From contig LBTJ01000002.1 in assembly GCA_000990445.1 (NCBI GenBank), forward strand, positions 1-39,942: 39,942 bases of DNA, in the 5' to 3' direction. A program made the translations under genes and the position numbers. The notes under the pieces were generated by a model. That model did no database searches. It was not told the origin of the DNA and saw only the letters and a program-made list of their open reading frames with translations. Shown piece by piece: positions 18,157 to 27,380 of the stretch; the stretch's first letter is position 1; the number at the start of each line of letters is the position of its first letter. The DNA comes from Candidatus Roizmanbacteria bacterium GW2011_GWA2_37_7 (GTDB taxonomy: Bacteria > Patescibacteriota > Microgenomatia > UBA1406 > GWC2-37-13).

Positions 18157-19260
18157 ATGCAAACCAAACACCATATAACAGTGGTCTTTCTTGATCTTCT
18201 ATGGAGAAGCCTCTATATTATTTCTTCAATCATTTTTCTGTATTTTTTTATATCTTATCTTCTCATTACAGTAAACCCAACAACTCTTTTTATTGACGTG
18301 CAAATATTTACTCCTAAATATCTTCGATATATTCTGGGGGTCGCTTTTCTTTTGGCTGCGTTGGGTTGGTGGATTCTAAAATTGCTACACAAAATCAAAT
18401 TTCAATCTCCTTGGCATCTAAATCGCATGGAAAAAATTTTGACAATAAGTTCTGCGGTAATTTTGGGATATATATACGGCGGGTCTCTTGAGACTCACTC
18501 CGTACTTGCTTTTGTAATGTTTATTGCCTTTTCGATAATATTTACATATTTGATTCCGCAGCTTATCAATTTTTACTCATATCTTAAGATCAGTGACCTA
18601 AAATATTTTCTTATAGTTCTTCCTCTGACAAATAAATTTATTGGCCTTTTGCAAAGATATATTTCTGTTTCAAAAGAAAATATTAATGAACATCAATACA
18701 CTTTTGTCATTACAAAAAAACAAATAAGAATTCTGGCTCTGATGGGTATATCCATAATCTTTATTGTTTTTTTGACTTTAATGATTATTACAGTTGTCTA
18801 CAAATATACGTCAGGTCAAATTATCCGGGAAAATAAACTTAGAAAAACTTTTTATATCTCTTCTGTTGAACCAGAGAATACTACCCCAGGCAGAACTGCA
18901 AAACTAATTGGATATAATTTCGGATTCAAGACTGATAAGAATTATCGAGTTTTGACCGATGACGGTATTATTCTTGAAATTGTAACTTGGGATAAAGATT
19001 TTATTGAATTTATTATTCCTCTCTCGCTCCAAACAGGCGAACATAAAATCTGGATTGTCCGGCCAACAGACGAACTGCACAGGGAACAAGGGTTTAAAAA
19101 AAGTAATCAAATTTCTTTGAAAATCCATTCCAGATTTGCGCTGCTGCCGGATGTGGGAGATAGTGACATCGAAAGAGGAGTAAAGAAGATCAAAAGATAT
19201 CTTATTGAAAAATATCCCAACTATAGTTGGCTTATATTTTTTATCTTGCAATATGAATAA
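18157..19260 (+). CDS. Membrane protein with a C-terminal IPT/TIG-like domain
   Basis: The 367-aa protein has about five membrane segments in residues 10-220 and then a soluble part. Residues of about 228-305 fit an IPT/TIG immunoglobulin-like fold: SSVEPENTTPGRTAKLIGYNFG, where the PG-x-GYNFG pattern is typical, and later SLQTGEHKIWIV. Such domains usually bind partners or sugars outside the cell. No enzymatic motif is visible. The end overlaps the start of the next gene by 8 nt, so they are likely co-translated. Confidence 0.65.
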   Translation: MQTKHHITVVFLDLLWRSLYIISSIIFLYFFISYLLITVNPTTLFIDVQIFTPKYLRYILGVAFLLAALGWWILKLLHKIKFQSPWHLNRMEKILTISSAVILGYIYGGSLETHSVLAFVMFIAFSIIFTYLIPQLINFYSYLKISDLKYFLIVLPLTNKFIGLLQRYISVSKENINEHQYTFVITKKQIRILALMGISIIFIVFLTLMIITVVYKYTSGQIIRENKLRKTFYISSVEPENTTPGRTAKLIGYNFGFKTDKNYRVLTDDGIILEIVTWDKDFIEFIIPLSLQTGEHKIWIVRPTDELHREQGFKKSNQISLKIHSRFALLPDVGDSDIERGVKKIKRYLIEKYPNYSWLIFFILQYE

Positions 19261-20770
19261 AGCTCTTCAATATATTCTTTTATTCTCTATTATTTTGACC
19301 GGCTTTTGGTTTCGATTCCAGGGAATTCGAGACAATCATTCATTTTGGTCAGATGAAGCATTTGTTGCCACACTGTCACGGGATATTTTGACAGAAAAAC
19401 GTAGTTGGGGGGATGCTTTCTACCAATATGGCTACCAGCGTTTACATCTTATCACAACCACAACGTCGATGAAGCTTTTTGGATTCAATGAATTCGCCGC
19501 CCGACTTCCTCCAGTACTATTTGGCGCGCTCAGTATTATCGCAACATATCTTTTGGCATCGCAGCTCTCAAACCGTGCTGGCGGTATTCTTGCCGCATTT
19601 GTTTTTGCCTTTTCCCAGCTCATGCTTGCCAATGATACGCAGGCCAAGACCTACAGCGCCCTGACGTTCCTGTTCGTTGCGGTGTTGTATTGTTTGCGGC
19701 TTCTTGAGCAAAAGAAAAAACATACGATGATGTTGCATCTGATAATCATTGTTTTGGCCTCGCTGGCGACTCTATTTCATTATTTAGGAATTCTCATCTG
19801 GATTCCATTTTTGATTTATGTCTTATTAACTTACCGTGATACAATTTTCAAACTTGTGAGAAATCCATTGTATGTCCTGATCGGGATAGCGGCTGTAGGA
19901 CTTTTGGGGTATATTTTTCACGCCGGTCAAATTATTGCCGATTTTTTTCAGGGAGAAACGCTGAGTTTATTTCTTTTTCCGGTCAATAACATCACCTATT
20001 TTCGCGAGTTGGTCTGGCGCAATTATGCGTTTCTCTCGCTACCTGCGTTTGTGGGAATGTTTATCGGAATATACGAGAAAAAATATGCATGGTCCGTTTC
20101 GCTTATGCTTTTCCTATTGTTTTATAGCTATCTCTGGATTTTCAGGTCTACCCATAATATTAGATATATCGTCCCTTTTATCGGAATCATTTTTGTCTAT
20201 TTCGGCGTATTCTGGGGAAAGGTCGCTGAAAAACTGTTTCCTAAATATCAATTACTTTTTATTACGATGCTGATCGTCATACTGTATATGGGTGGATATA
20301 AAATAGTTCGCAAGCCCAATGCATATTACTCTCCAAACGCTGATCTTTATGGCGATGTACAGAATGCGGATTATAAAACTTTTTTTTCGATTCTTAAAAA
20401 AAGATATCCTGATTTGTCAAACACAGCTGTATTTACTGATTGGGGAGATACACAACGATGGTATTTGGAGGAAAAACCAATAAATGCGTATTTTATGAAG
20501 CGTTTTATCAATGAAAAGCCCGAACCAAATATTATTGATGGCGTGATGATGTATGGCACTCTTGATCAGTTTCTTGCTGAACAAAAAAAATACCCGAAAG
20601 GACTGCTTGTTGTGGAGGATTGGATAAGTTTTCTTCCTGATGAGATAAAGGAATATGTAAAGGAAAATCTCACCCTCGAGTATCGAGTAGAATCGCTGCC
20701 ACAAGCAGCAGGCGATCACTGGCCACTTGCACTCTACAGCTGGGGTATGGAGGAGGAACAAAACCAATGA
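19253..20770 (+). CDS. ArnT/PMT-like GT-C glycosyltransferase
   Basis: The ATG at 19253 gives 505 aa and begins directly with a membrane segment; the in-frame TTG at 19205 lies inside the preceding gene. The first extracytoplasmic loop has FWSDEAF, the acidic pair expected in PMT/ArnT-type GT-C enzymes. About ten membrane segments and a C-terminal soluble domain of about 130 residues follow. Such enzymes transfer a sugar from a polyprenyl phosphate to a lipid, glycan or protein on the outer face of the membrane. The stop overlaps the start of the following fusion gene by 4 nt. Confidence 0.82.
   Translation: MNKALQYILLFSIILTGFWFRFQGIRDNHSFWSDEAFVATLSRDILTEKRSWGDAFYQYGYQRLHLITTTTSMKLFGFNEFAARLPPVLFGALSIIATYLLASQLSNRAGGILAAFVFAFSQLMLANDTQAKTYSALTFLFVAVLYCLRLLEQKKKHTMMLHLIIIVLASLATLFHYLGILIWIPFLIYVLLTYRDTIFKLVRNPLYVLIGIAAVGLLGYIFHAGQIIADFFQGETLSLFLFPVNNITYFRELVWRNYAFLSLPAFVGMFIGIYEKKYAWSVSLMLFLLFYSYLWIFRSTHNIRYIVPFIGIIFVYFGVFWGKVAEKLFPKYQLLFITMLIVILYMGGYKIVRKPNAYYSPNADLYGDVQNADYKTFFSILKKRYPDLSNTAVFTDWGDTQRWYLEEKPINAYFMKRFINEKPEPNIIDGVMMYGTLDQFLAEQKKYPKGLLVVEDWISFLPDEIKEYVKENLTLEYRVESLPQAAGDHWPLALYSWGMEEEQNQ
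20749..20756 (+). promoter_or_regulatory. Strong Shine-Dalgarno site, rare in this window
   Basis: GGAGGAGG lies 10 nt before the ATG at 20767, inside the 3' end of the preceding gene. It is the clearest ribosome-binding site in the window; most other genes have none. It supports the start chosen for the GT2-GT-C fusion. Confidence 0.6.
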
Positions 20771-23052
20771 AAGCATCAGTCGTCATTGTGACATTCAAGC
20801 GTCCCGGCAAGGCAGTTGAGCTTACGAAAGCTATCCGTAAAGTGCACAAGGATATCGAAATCATTATCGTCGATCAGGAAAACTCATCCGGTATCTCAAA
20901 ATCGGAGCAGGAAAAGGCGCAAATACAATACTTCAATCTTCCCCTGGCAAATATTTCTACTGCCAGAAACAAAGGATGGCAAAATGCTTCAAATGATATA
21001 GTGATTTTTCTTGATGATGATGTTGAGATTACTCCAAAAACAATTGCCGCTCATATTGCTGTATACGATCAGGCGGATATTGTTGGTGTCGCCGGTAGGG
21101 TCATAAACGACGAAGATAATTTGTCGGAAAATACGGGTGTTTTGACAGGCAAAACAAATATTCTTGCCAGCAGTTTTCTTCAGCAGTTTTGGAGTACAAA
21201 AAAACAATACGTTGATTATGTATATGGATGCAATATGTCTTTCAGGAAATCTGCTTTACAAAAAGTCAAAGGGTTCGATCCCTTTTTCAACCGTATTTTT
21301 GACGATGTAGATATCGGAAGACGAATTAAAAAATTCGGCAAAATACTTTTTGAACCTAAAGCCCTTCTTTATCATCATAAAGCAAAATCCGGGGGAACAC
21401 GAACATCAATGAAGGACAAGATGTCTATGATCTACAAAAACTATGGTTATTTTATTGCCAAACACGTATTGTTTCCTTTTTCACTTATAACATTACTTTT
21501 GCGTACTCGGACAGCATTGTACGAAGCGCCTTTTGCCGTAAAAGACCTGGTGAAAGGATATGTATCTTATATTTATCTCCATACATCCGTACAAGTAACT
21601 TTCCTGTCGTTTGCGATCATCGTAATATTGAGATTGTGGAAAGTCGCTGAATTTTTTAGCTTCAACTTTGACGAAGAGTATCAGGCAAGCCTTGCCTGGG
21701 AGCAGGTAAAAAACTTCCATCCTATCTGGATAGGTGTCAGCGCATCAAATATCGGGTATTATCTGGGGCCGGGATTTACATATCTCAATGCTTTTCTTTT
21801 CAAGCTGTCAAACGGGGATCCGGTATCCCTTGCATGGTTTTCAGCACTTTTTGGACTTATCACAACCATAAGCGTATATTACATCACCCGAGAATTATTT
21901 AATAGTAAAGCTGCACTTATTGCAATGACGATCTATGGTGGATCTGCTTTTTTGAATTTTTTTGACCGTAGGTTTTGGAATCCTACTCCGATTCCTTTTA
22001 TAACTCTGTGGCTAGTGTATAGCCTCATTAAGGGTCAATCCAATCATCGCTGGTATATCCTCACCGCATTACTTGTTGGCGCGTCTCTCAATGCTCATCT
22101 TGCGCTCATTTTACTTTTCCCTCTTGTATGTATTTCTATACTTTTCAATGCCAAAAAGATTCAGTTTCCTGTCTGGATAGGGATGGGTATAAGCTATTTT
22201 TTTCTTACACTTCCTTTGTTAATTTTTGATTTTGTTCATAATTTTGACAATTTGCGTGCGCCGCTTCTATTTATTATCAATCGAGGAAGTGGTGAAGGAA
22301 CCCTTTCTTTATCATCAATTACGTCTCATGCCGCTGTTTTTTTTCAAACTTTAGGAAGAATCTGGTTTATGGGTTTTCATACCAATATCCAGGATGAGCA
22401 ATGTCTCGGAGCTCATTGTCTGATCACGCCTGCAAAACCGCTTCTTATTTTAGTTTCCGTGCTGTTACTTGGGTATTATTTTTGGCGAAATCTACGAAAT
22501 AGTAACTCAGCACATATCTATATTCTTTCAGGAATGCTTTTGTATGCTTTGGGTTTTATGTTCTATTCTGGGTATTCAGCTGAATATTATCTTCTTGGAT
22601 TTTTTATATTGTTTGCTGTTTCTGCGGGCTGGATTTTATCAAAAATAAAACCCTTTGTTGTGCTTCTATTATTATCGTTGTTTCTAATTTTCAACAGTTA
22701 TACAGTATTTGCATCAAATCAGGAACAGTACGGACTTGTCACAAGAAAACACCTCATACAAAAAATAATGACCGAAGTTGGAGATAGTCCGTATTCTCTG
22801 GAAACCTATGGAAATGATCCACGTAAATATCATCCCTATGGAGGGTGGAGATTTTTATTTAAAATCTATGGGAAAACACCGACTCAAAGTTTTGCTGATG
22901 AGTTCTTTGGATGGATATATCAAGATGAGATCACAAACAAACCACCAATTCTCCGTGTTGTCATATCTGATACCATTCCGTATAAGTCGAATTTTTCACC
23001 ATTAAAGACATTTCATGAAGGGACCTATTATGGCTATATATTTAAAATATAA
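20767..23052 (+). CDS. GT2 glycosyltransferase fused to a GT-C membrane glycosyltransferase
   Basis: The 761-aa protein joins two enzymes. Residues 1-235 are a GT2 domain with VVIVTFKRP at the start, the metal-binding FLDDDVEI (DDD 83-85) and a second acidic motif FDDVDIGRR near 178-186. From about residue 275 the chain is a GT-C protein with about ten membrane segments. Its first outer loop carries FDEEYQASLAWEQ (acidic pair at 302-304), and a later loop carries DRRFWNPTPIPF. A GT2 could make a polyprenyl-phosphate sugar or extend a lipid-linked glycan in the cytoplasm for the GT-C half. A free-standing paralogue of the GT-C half lies on the other strand nearby. Confidence 0.85.
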   Translation: MKASVVIVTFKRPGKAVELTKAIRKVHKDIEIIIVDQENSSGISKSEQEKAQIQYFNLPLANISTARNKGWQNASNDIVIFLDDDVEITPKTIAAHIAVYDQADIVGVAGRVINDEDNLSENTGVLTGKTNILASSFLQQFWSTKKQYVDYVYGCNMSFRKSALQKVKGFDPFFNRIFDDVDIGRRIKKFGKILFEPKALLYHHKAKSGGTRTSMKDKMSMIYKNYGYFIAKHVLFPFSLITLLLRTRTALYEAPFAVKDLVKGYVSYIYLHTSVQVTFLSFAIIVILRLWKVAEFFSFNFDEEYQASLAWEQVKNFHPIWIGVSASNIGYYLGPGFTYLNAFLFKLSNGDPVSLAWFSALFGLITTISVYYITRELFNSKAALIAMTIYGGSAFLNFFDRRFWNPTPIPFITLWLVYSLIKGQSNHRWYILTALLVGASLNAHLALILLFPLVCISILFNAKKIQFPVWIGMGISYFFLTLPLLIFDFVHNFDNLRAPLLFIINRGSGEGTLSLSSITSHAAVFFQTLGRIWFMGFHTNIQDEQCLGAHCLITPAKPLLILVSVLLLGYYFWRNLRNSNSAHIYILSGMLLYALGFMFYSGYSAEYYLLGFFILFAVSAGWILSKIKPFVVLLLLSLFLIFNSYTVFASNQEQYGLVTRKHLIQKIMTEVGDSPYSLETYGNDPRKYHPYGGWRFLFKIYGKTPTQSFADEFFGWIYQDEITNKPPILRVVISDTIPYKSNFSPLKTFHEGTYYGYIFKI

Positions 23053-24253
23053 AGGAAGTTTAATTGCGGTATTGATTTTAATTCTGCTGGGGATCCTCCA
23101 AATTCACAATGCATTTTTTCATCCCATAACTCGGGGTTTTGATGCTGATGCACATATCGAATACATCAAATACATTCAAAACACAAAATCACTTCCAATT
23201 ATTTTTGAAGGATGGCAGTATTATCAGGCACCATTGTATTATCTCTTGGGGGTATTCATGGCGCAATTTATTTATCTGAAATTTTTCGGTGTATGTTTGT
23301 ACTTCTTATTATTAATACTCGCTTATAAACTATATAAAAATCAATTTCGTAAGGCAAACCAAAATTTTTTGATTCTCGGGGTTTTGTTTATTGCCACACT
23401 TCCCGTTTTGCTCTACCAGTCAATTTCAATAGGAAATGAATTTTTATCTATGGTTTTGATTTCTTTAGCTCTTATTTTTTATCATATGAAAAAAATAAAT
23501 ACCGTCAAAACTGCACTCGCCCTTGGAGTTTTATTGGGACTTGCGATAGCAGTAAAAGCTACCGCATTTGTATTGGTTGCAGGCATTTTTCTGGATTTTA
23601 TTATTTCTCATAAAGATTTTATAGCAAAAATTAAATCATTTGGACTGGTACTCTACGCAATGATAGGGATCGGTGGGATGCATTATATTACAAATTTTAT
23701 CTATTATGGAAAACTGCTTGCCGCCCCCGATAACTTTCCCCAATATTTTTCATTTCTTCAGCCAGTCAGTCCGAGAAATTTTGAGTTTTTTACTACTATG
23801 AAAGGATTTTTTACTATGGATTTATTCCAGTCACATCACTACTCATTTTTATCGGGTACGTATTTTTCATGGTTCTATGATGGTCATAATATTGTGGTTC
23901 CGGTGCAAGAATTTTCAAAAGCTGGAACGATGCTTATCTTTATGTCGTTTCCAATATTTTTTCTCATGGTGTTTGGCTTTATCCAAACCGTCAAGCATCT
24001 CAATATTCATAACAGAATCTTCATCCTCTACACAGTATTACTTTTTGGAAGCTATATACTTTATAATTTCCACCTCCCATATTTTTCCACAGTCAAAGGA
24101 TCATTTATCGCAAGTCTCGCTTTACCTGCTGGTTATTTTTTTCTGAAAGGATTTGATCGGTTTCAAAAATATTCTGGAGTGGTATCTCTATACTTTCTAA
24201 TCTATAGCCTGATACTTGTGAAGCATTTTTGGATCTTGGATTGGTGGTATTAG
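23015..24253 (+). CDS. GT-C-like polytopic membrane glycosyltransferase
   Basis: The 412-aa protein has about ten membrane segments. Its first outer loop has ITRGFDADAHIEYI, whose Asp-x-Asp fits a GT-C active site, and then YYQAPLYYLLG, a common motif in this superfamily. The ATG at 23015 overlaps the fusion gene by 38 nt; the ATG at 23030 would start MAIYLKYKG and is equally plausible. The 3' end overlaps the broken convergent gene by 149 nt. Sugar and acceptor are unknown. Confidence 0.75.
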   Translation: MKGPIMAIYLKYKGSLIAVLILILLGILQIHNAFFHPITRGFDADAHIEYIKYIQNTKSLPIIFEGWQYYQAPLYYLLGVFMAQFIYLKFFGVCLYFLLLILAYKLYKNQFRKANQNFLILGVLFIATLPVLLYQSISIGNEFLSMVLISLALIFYHMKKINTVKTALALGVLLGLAIAVKATAFVLVAGIFLDFIISHKDFIAKIKSFGLVLYAMIGIGGMHYITNFIYYGKLLAAPDNFPQYFSFLQPVSPRNFEFFTTMKGFFTMDLFQSHHYSFLSGTYFSWFYDGHNIVVPVQEFSKAGTMLIFMSFPIFFLMVFGFIQTVKHLNIHNRIFILYTVLLFGSYILYNFHLPYFSTVKGSFIASLALPAGYFFLKGFDRFQKYSGVVSLYFLIYSLILVKHFWILDWWY

Positions 24254-25656
24254 AGGGCAATTGGTTATTAAAAACGTAAGAAGTATAAACTCCGCTTTGA
24301 AATGTAGCAATAGGTTCGATTTCAAATTTTGGTATAACCGTATCAGCAACAACGACTCTAAGCTCAGGTGTATCTTTTGAAATTTCATCCTGATATATCC
24401 ACCCAAGAACAGGGTCTACATTGCTTTTACTTGGGGTTTTACCATAGTGCTTAAATAAATATCTCCAACCTGCATAGGTAAATTCAGGTTTAAGCAGTTC
24501 ACCATATGTCTGAAGTTCATACGAGCGATCGCCGATTGCGGGCATTGTTTTGTAAACCAATTCTCTTCGTATATACAATCCATATTTGTCAGAAAGTGTA
24601 AAAACCGACAGAATATTTACAATGATAAATATACCTACTATGATCAAAGAAATTGATTTTGGAAGGGCATTGAGAGTAAAGCCAATAGCTACTGCCATAA
24701 GGGTGAGCACGCTCATAAGATAATACTCAAGGTTATAGCTTGGGTACATAATAAAAGCCGCAATAATAGTAAGAAGAGAAATTGCGAAAATGTCGTATCC
24801 TGGTCTTCGATTTTTCAGCAAAAACCAGATCAAAGCTCCCAATGAAATGAATGATAGAAATATATTCCCGTTTGTTTTGTCCATATGAGATTCCAGCACA
24901 ATTTGATCTTGGGGATTTGTATGAAATGTAATAAACCAGAGCCGGCCAAACGAAGACAAAAGCTCTTTGACGTGGCCTACCATATTGGGAAATGAAAATT
25001 CGTAAAGCGCGGCATGCTGTTTGCCAAGAAGCGTACGTATCGGCATCATGAGATTGTCGTAATTGTGGTTAATATCAAAAATAATAAGCGGCGAAGTGAT
25101 AAGTAGGTATACGGCAAAGGCCAAAATTCCAATGTGCATATTTGTTTTCATTGTATTTTTTCGAATATTCAGAAAGACAACATATACCGTGGGTACCAAA
25201 AAAAGAAGAAGAGTAAGATGCGTATGAAAAGCTGCGCCAATCAAAGCAGACGTCAATACCAGCCACTTGGGATTTTTCTTTGCTTGAATAAGACTAAATA
25301 CCATCCACACTGTAATAAATGGGATCGGTGAAGGATTCCAAAATCTTCGATCATGCAAATTTATGAGTGTCGAACATCCATAGATGATAACTGAATACCT
25401 TAAATAACATTGCGTTGAGGTAAGTGAATCCAGGACCTAAATAATAGTTGATATTTGCAGCACTCACGCCGATCCAGATGGGATGAAAATTTTTTACCTG
25501 CTCCCATGCGAGAAATGCTTGCATTTCCTCACTAAATGTGAAGTTGAATAGTTCCGGCACTTTCCACAAACGGACAAATAGTATGAGAAAGAAAATAACG
25601 CATAACACAAAATTTTCTTTCATTAATCTGGGAAGTTTGTTAAACAATTGTTGCAT
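24105..25656 (-). pseudogene. Broken GT-C glycosyltransferase, paralogue of the fusion protein's membrane half
   Basis: Two minus-strand reading frames (25656 to 25351, then 25358 to 24105) together match the GT-C half of the 20767 protein. The first has LWKVPELF, AWEQVKNFHPIWIGVSAAN and YLNAMLFK; the second has IYGCSTLINLHDRRFWNP and GWIYQDEIS. Between LFK and IYG the intact paralogue has 42 residues (126 nt), whereas here only 13 nt remain. About 113 nt are therefore lost and the frame shifts. Homology ends near 24268; the last 53 residues run antisense to the convergent gene, so the original stop also seems lost. It could alternatively be an assembly error. Confidence 0.8.
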
Positions 25657-25680
25657 AGCAGAAAAAATCTCAATTTTCGT

Positions 25681-25688
25681 ATTATACT
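25681..25688. promoter_or_regulatory. Overlapping divergent -10 boxes
   Basis: ATTATACT reads as TATACT on the plus strand (25683-25688), 27 nt before the GT2 start at 25716. On the minus strand it reads as TATAAT (25681-25686), 24 nt before the start of the broken GT-C gene. The two promoters would compete for the same DNA. Confidence 0.4.
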
Positions 25689-25715
25689 GTCATTGTAATA
25701 GATTTTATTTACGAT

Positions 25716-26519
25716 ATGAAGAGAGCATCTATAACTGCCATCATCCCCGCACACAATGAAGAAAAAAATATCGAAAGATGTATCAAGAGTGTTTCGTGGT
25801 GTGATAAAGTCCAAATCCTATGGATGGGGGATGATCGGACGGGAAAGATGGCAAAATCTTTGGGCGCTTATGTAATCGAACTGAATAAAAGTAAGGAGTC
25901 AAATTTTTTAAAAGTCCAAAAAAATATTAACTGTGTGATCAATCATGCGACAACAGATTGGATGCTCCGCATTGACGCTGATGAAGTCGTAACAGAGGAA
26001 TTAAAGCAAGAAATTCAGCGGATCCTATCTACGAACAATCATATTCTAACTACTGATTTTCCTGTTGCATTTGGTATACCTCGACAACAATATTTTATGG
26101 GTGATTTCCTAAAAGGCGGTGACTGGGCATATGATCGTTTGGTGCGGTTATTTCAGCCAAAATATGCACGCTACGAACCGATTGTTGCGGTGCACGAACA
26201 GTTTCGAGTACATGGAACAATCGGATATTTGAAAAGTCCATTGCTTCATTACTCGCATCCAACTCTCAAAGATGCAATCAATAAATTTAATATATATACG
26301 ACAATGGAGGCAAAACAGCTGAAGGATGGTTTCCTCATTGCATTTCTTAAGTTCATCTTTTTGCCATGGTATATATTTGCCCGCTGGATGATCTGGCATA
26401 AAGGGTATAAAGATGGTGCACGAGGAGTGATCGCAGGATTCTTGCGAGGTTTTTATGATTTTTTATTGTATGCAAAATATATCCTGCTTTGCAGTGAAAA
26501 AAGTCATTCCTCTCCTTAA
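25716..26519 (+). CDS. GT2 glycosyltransferase (WaaE/KdtX-like)
   Basis: The 267-aa protein begins with ITAIIPAHNEEKNIERC, the GT2 nucleotide-binding start, and has WMLRIDADEVV with the DxD metal motif. The length and the C-terminal amphipathic region (FLPWYIFARWMIWHKGY) match the LPS beta-1,4-glucosyltransferase (WaaE/KdtX) subfamily. In that group the second motif usually reads D-S-G-S-T-D; here it is GDDRTGKM, a mild deviation. The donor and acceptor are unknown. It is divergent from the broken GT-C gene and convergent with the methyltransferase. Confidence 0.85.
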   Translation: MKRASITAIIPAHNEEKNIERCIKSVSWCDKVQILWMGDDRTGKMAKSLGAYVIELNKSKESNFLKVQKNINCVINHATTDWMLRIDADEVVTEELKQEIQRILSTNNHILTTDFPVAFGIPRQQYFMGDFLKGGDWAYDRLVRLFQPKYARYEPIVAVHEQFRVHGTIGYLKSPLLHYSHPTLKDAINKFNIYTTMEAKQLKDGFLIAFLKFIFLPWYIFARWMIWHKGYKDGARGVIAGFLRGFYDFLLYAKYILLCSEKSHSSP

Positions 26520-26526
26520 ATCCATT

Positions 26527-26561
26527 CCTTGTTTACTGCTTACTGTTTATCGTTTATTGCT
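26527..26561. repeat. Degenerate heptanucleotide tandem repeat (TAYYGYT)
   Basis: Five consecutive 7-bp units are seen: CCTTGTT, TACTGCT, TACTGTT, TATCGTT and TATTGCT. The stop codon of the minus-strand methyltransferase (26547-26549) and its last residues lie in the array. Confidence 0.6.
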
Positions 26562-27335
26562 CAATTTTTTTATCCCAACAATAAGAGTCAAGCCAAGCGG
26601 CACCCCGCCCAAATATTCTTCAATTCGTAAAATCAGCTCAAGAACATATCGTGCCAATTTGCTAAAAAACGAATCACTATAACGCATTGTTTCATTTATT
26701 GGTTTATGCAGTATTTTTTCAAAAAGAAAATACACAAAAAACCCCATACTATTCCATTCCGTTGCAAACTCTATTTCAAACGTTTCGCGTTTCACGATTT
26801 GCGTTTTGTCGGATATTGCTTTGTTAATAATATCTAAAAGTAATTTCTGATCATATCTTCTGAAATGTCCCCATTTCACATCACGCATACCAAAGAGAAA
26901 TGAATGCGCAGGAACAGTAATTATCAGTATTCCATTTGGTTTTACAAATGACCACAGATTTTGTATTGCCAAGATATCGTCTTTGATATGTTCGATCACA
27001 TCACTTGCTATAACAACATCATATTCTTGATTTCCTTCTAACTTGGTGATATCTCCTTGATGAATATTTTCATTTTTGAGTAATGGGTCCTTTTTGATAT
27101 TTTCGACATTCTTTTTTTCAAGCTCAAAACCTGAGATTTCAAACCCTTGAGCTTTGAAAAATTTGAGTAATAATCCGTTTCCCGCGCCAACATCAAGGAG
27201 TTTTGGACGTTTTGCGTTACACGTTACACGTTTTGCGTATTTATATAAAAATCTCGCCAGATTCGTGATCCGCAGATCATAGGAAGTGGAGGAGAGATGT
27301 TGTTGTTGAGAGTTCAAGTCATGTTTAGCTATCAT
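26547..27335 (-). CDS. Class I SAM-dependent methyltransferase with repeat-derived residues
   Basis: From the ATG at 27335 the protein has 262 aa; a TTG three codons earlier is less likely. Motif I is LLDVGAGNGLLL, then SGFELEKKN (acidic, ribose-binding) and YDVVIASDVIEHI (strand 4), as in UbiG-like methyltransferases. The PAHSFLFGMRDVKWGHFRRYD segment is common in methyltransferases of polysaccharide loci. Just before motif I the sequence AKRVTCN-AKRPK contains a near-repeat of seven residues encoded by a heptanucleotide array (27211-27238). Another array holds the stop codon. The substrate is unknown. Confidence 0.85.
   Translation of the reverse strand: MIAKHDLNSQQQHLSSTSYDLRITNLARFLYKYAKRVTCNAKRPKLLDVGAGNGLLLKFFKAQGFEISGFELEKKNVENIKKDPLLKNENIHQGDITKLEGNQEYDVVIASDVIEHIKDDILAIQNLWSFVKPNGILIITVPAHSFLFGMRDVKWGHFRRYDQKLLLDIINKAISDKTQIVKRETFEIEFATEWNSMGFFVYFLFEKILHKPINETMRYSDSFFSKLARYVLELILRIEEYLGGVPLGLTLIVGIKKLSNKR
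27211..27238. repeat. Heptanucleotide tandem repeat (TWYRYRY) inside a coding sequence
   Basis: Four exact 7-bp units follow one another: TTTGCGT, TACACGT, TACACGT, TTTGCGT. All fit T-W-Y-R-Y-R-Y. ACGTTTTGCGT at 27207 recurs at 27228, 21 bp apart, so the reading frame of the methyltransferase is kept. Confidence 0.75.
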
Positions 27336-27364
27336 ACAATTCAAATATTACAAAACTAATCATA

Positions 27365-27370
27365 TATAAT
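27365..27370 (+). promoter_or_regulatory. -10 box TATAAT before an unknown gene
   Basis: An exact TATAAT lies 10 nt before the ATG at 27381, in the 45-nt divergent gap next to the methyltransferase. No Shine-Dalgarno or clear -35 box is visible. Confidence 0.45.
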
Positions 27371-27380
27371 CTACTTAACT

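Noticed and set aside
24105-24267. 53-residue C-terminal tail of the broken GT-C gene as a real domain
   Set aside because: It is antisense to the end of the convergent gene and homology to the paralogue ends at about 24268, so it is read-through after loss of the stop.
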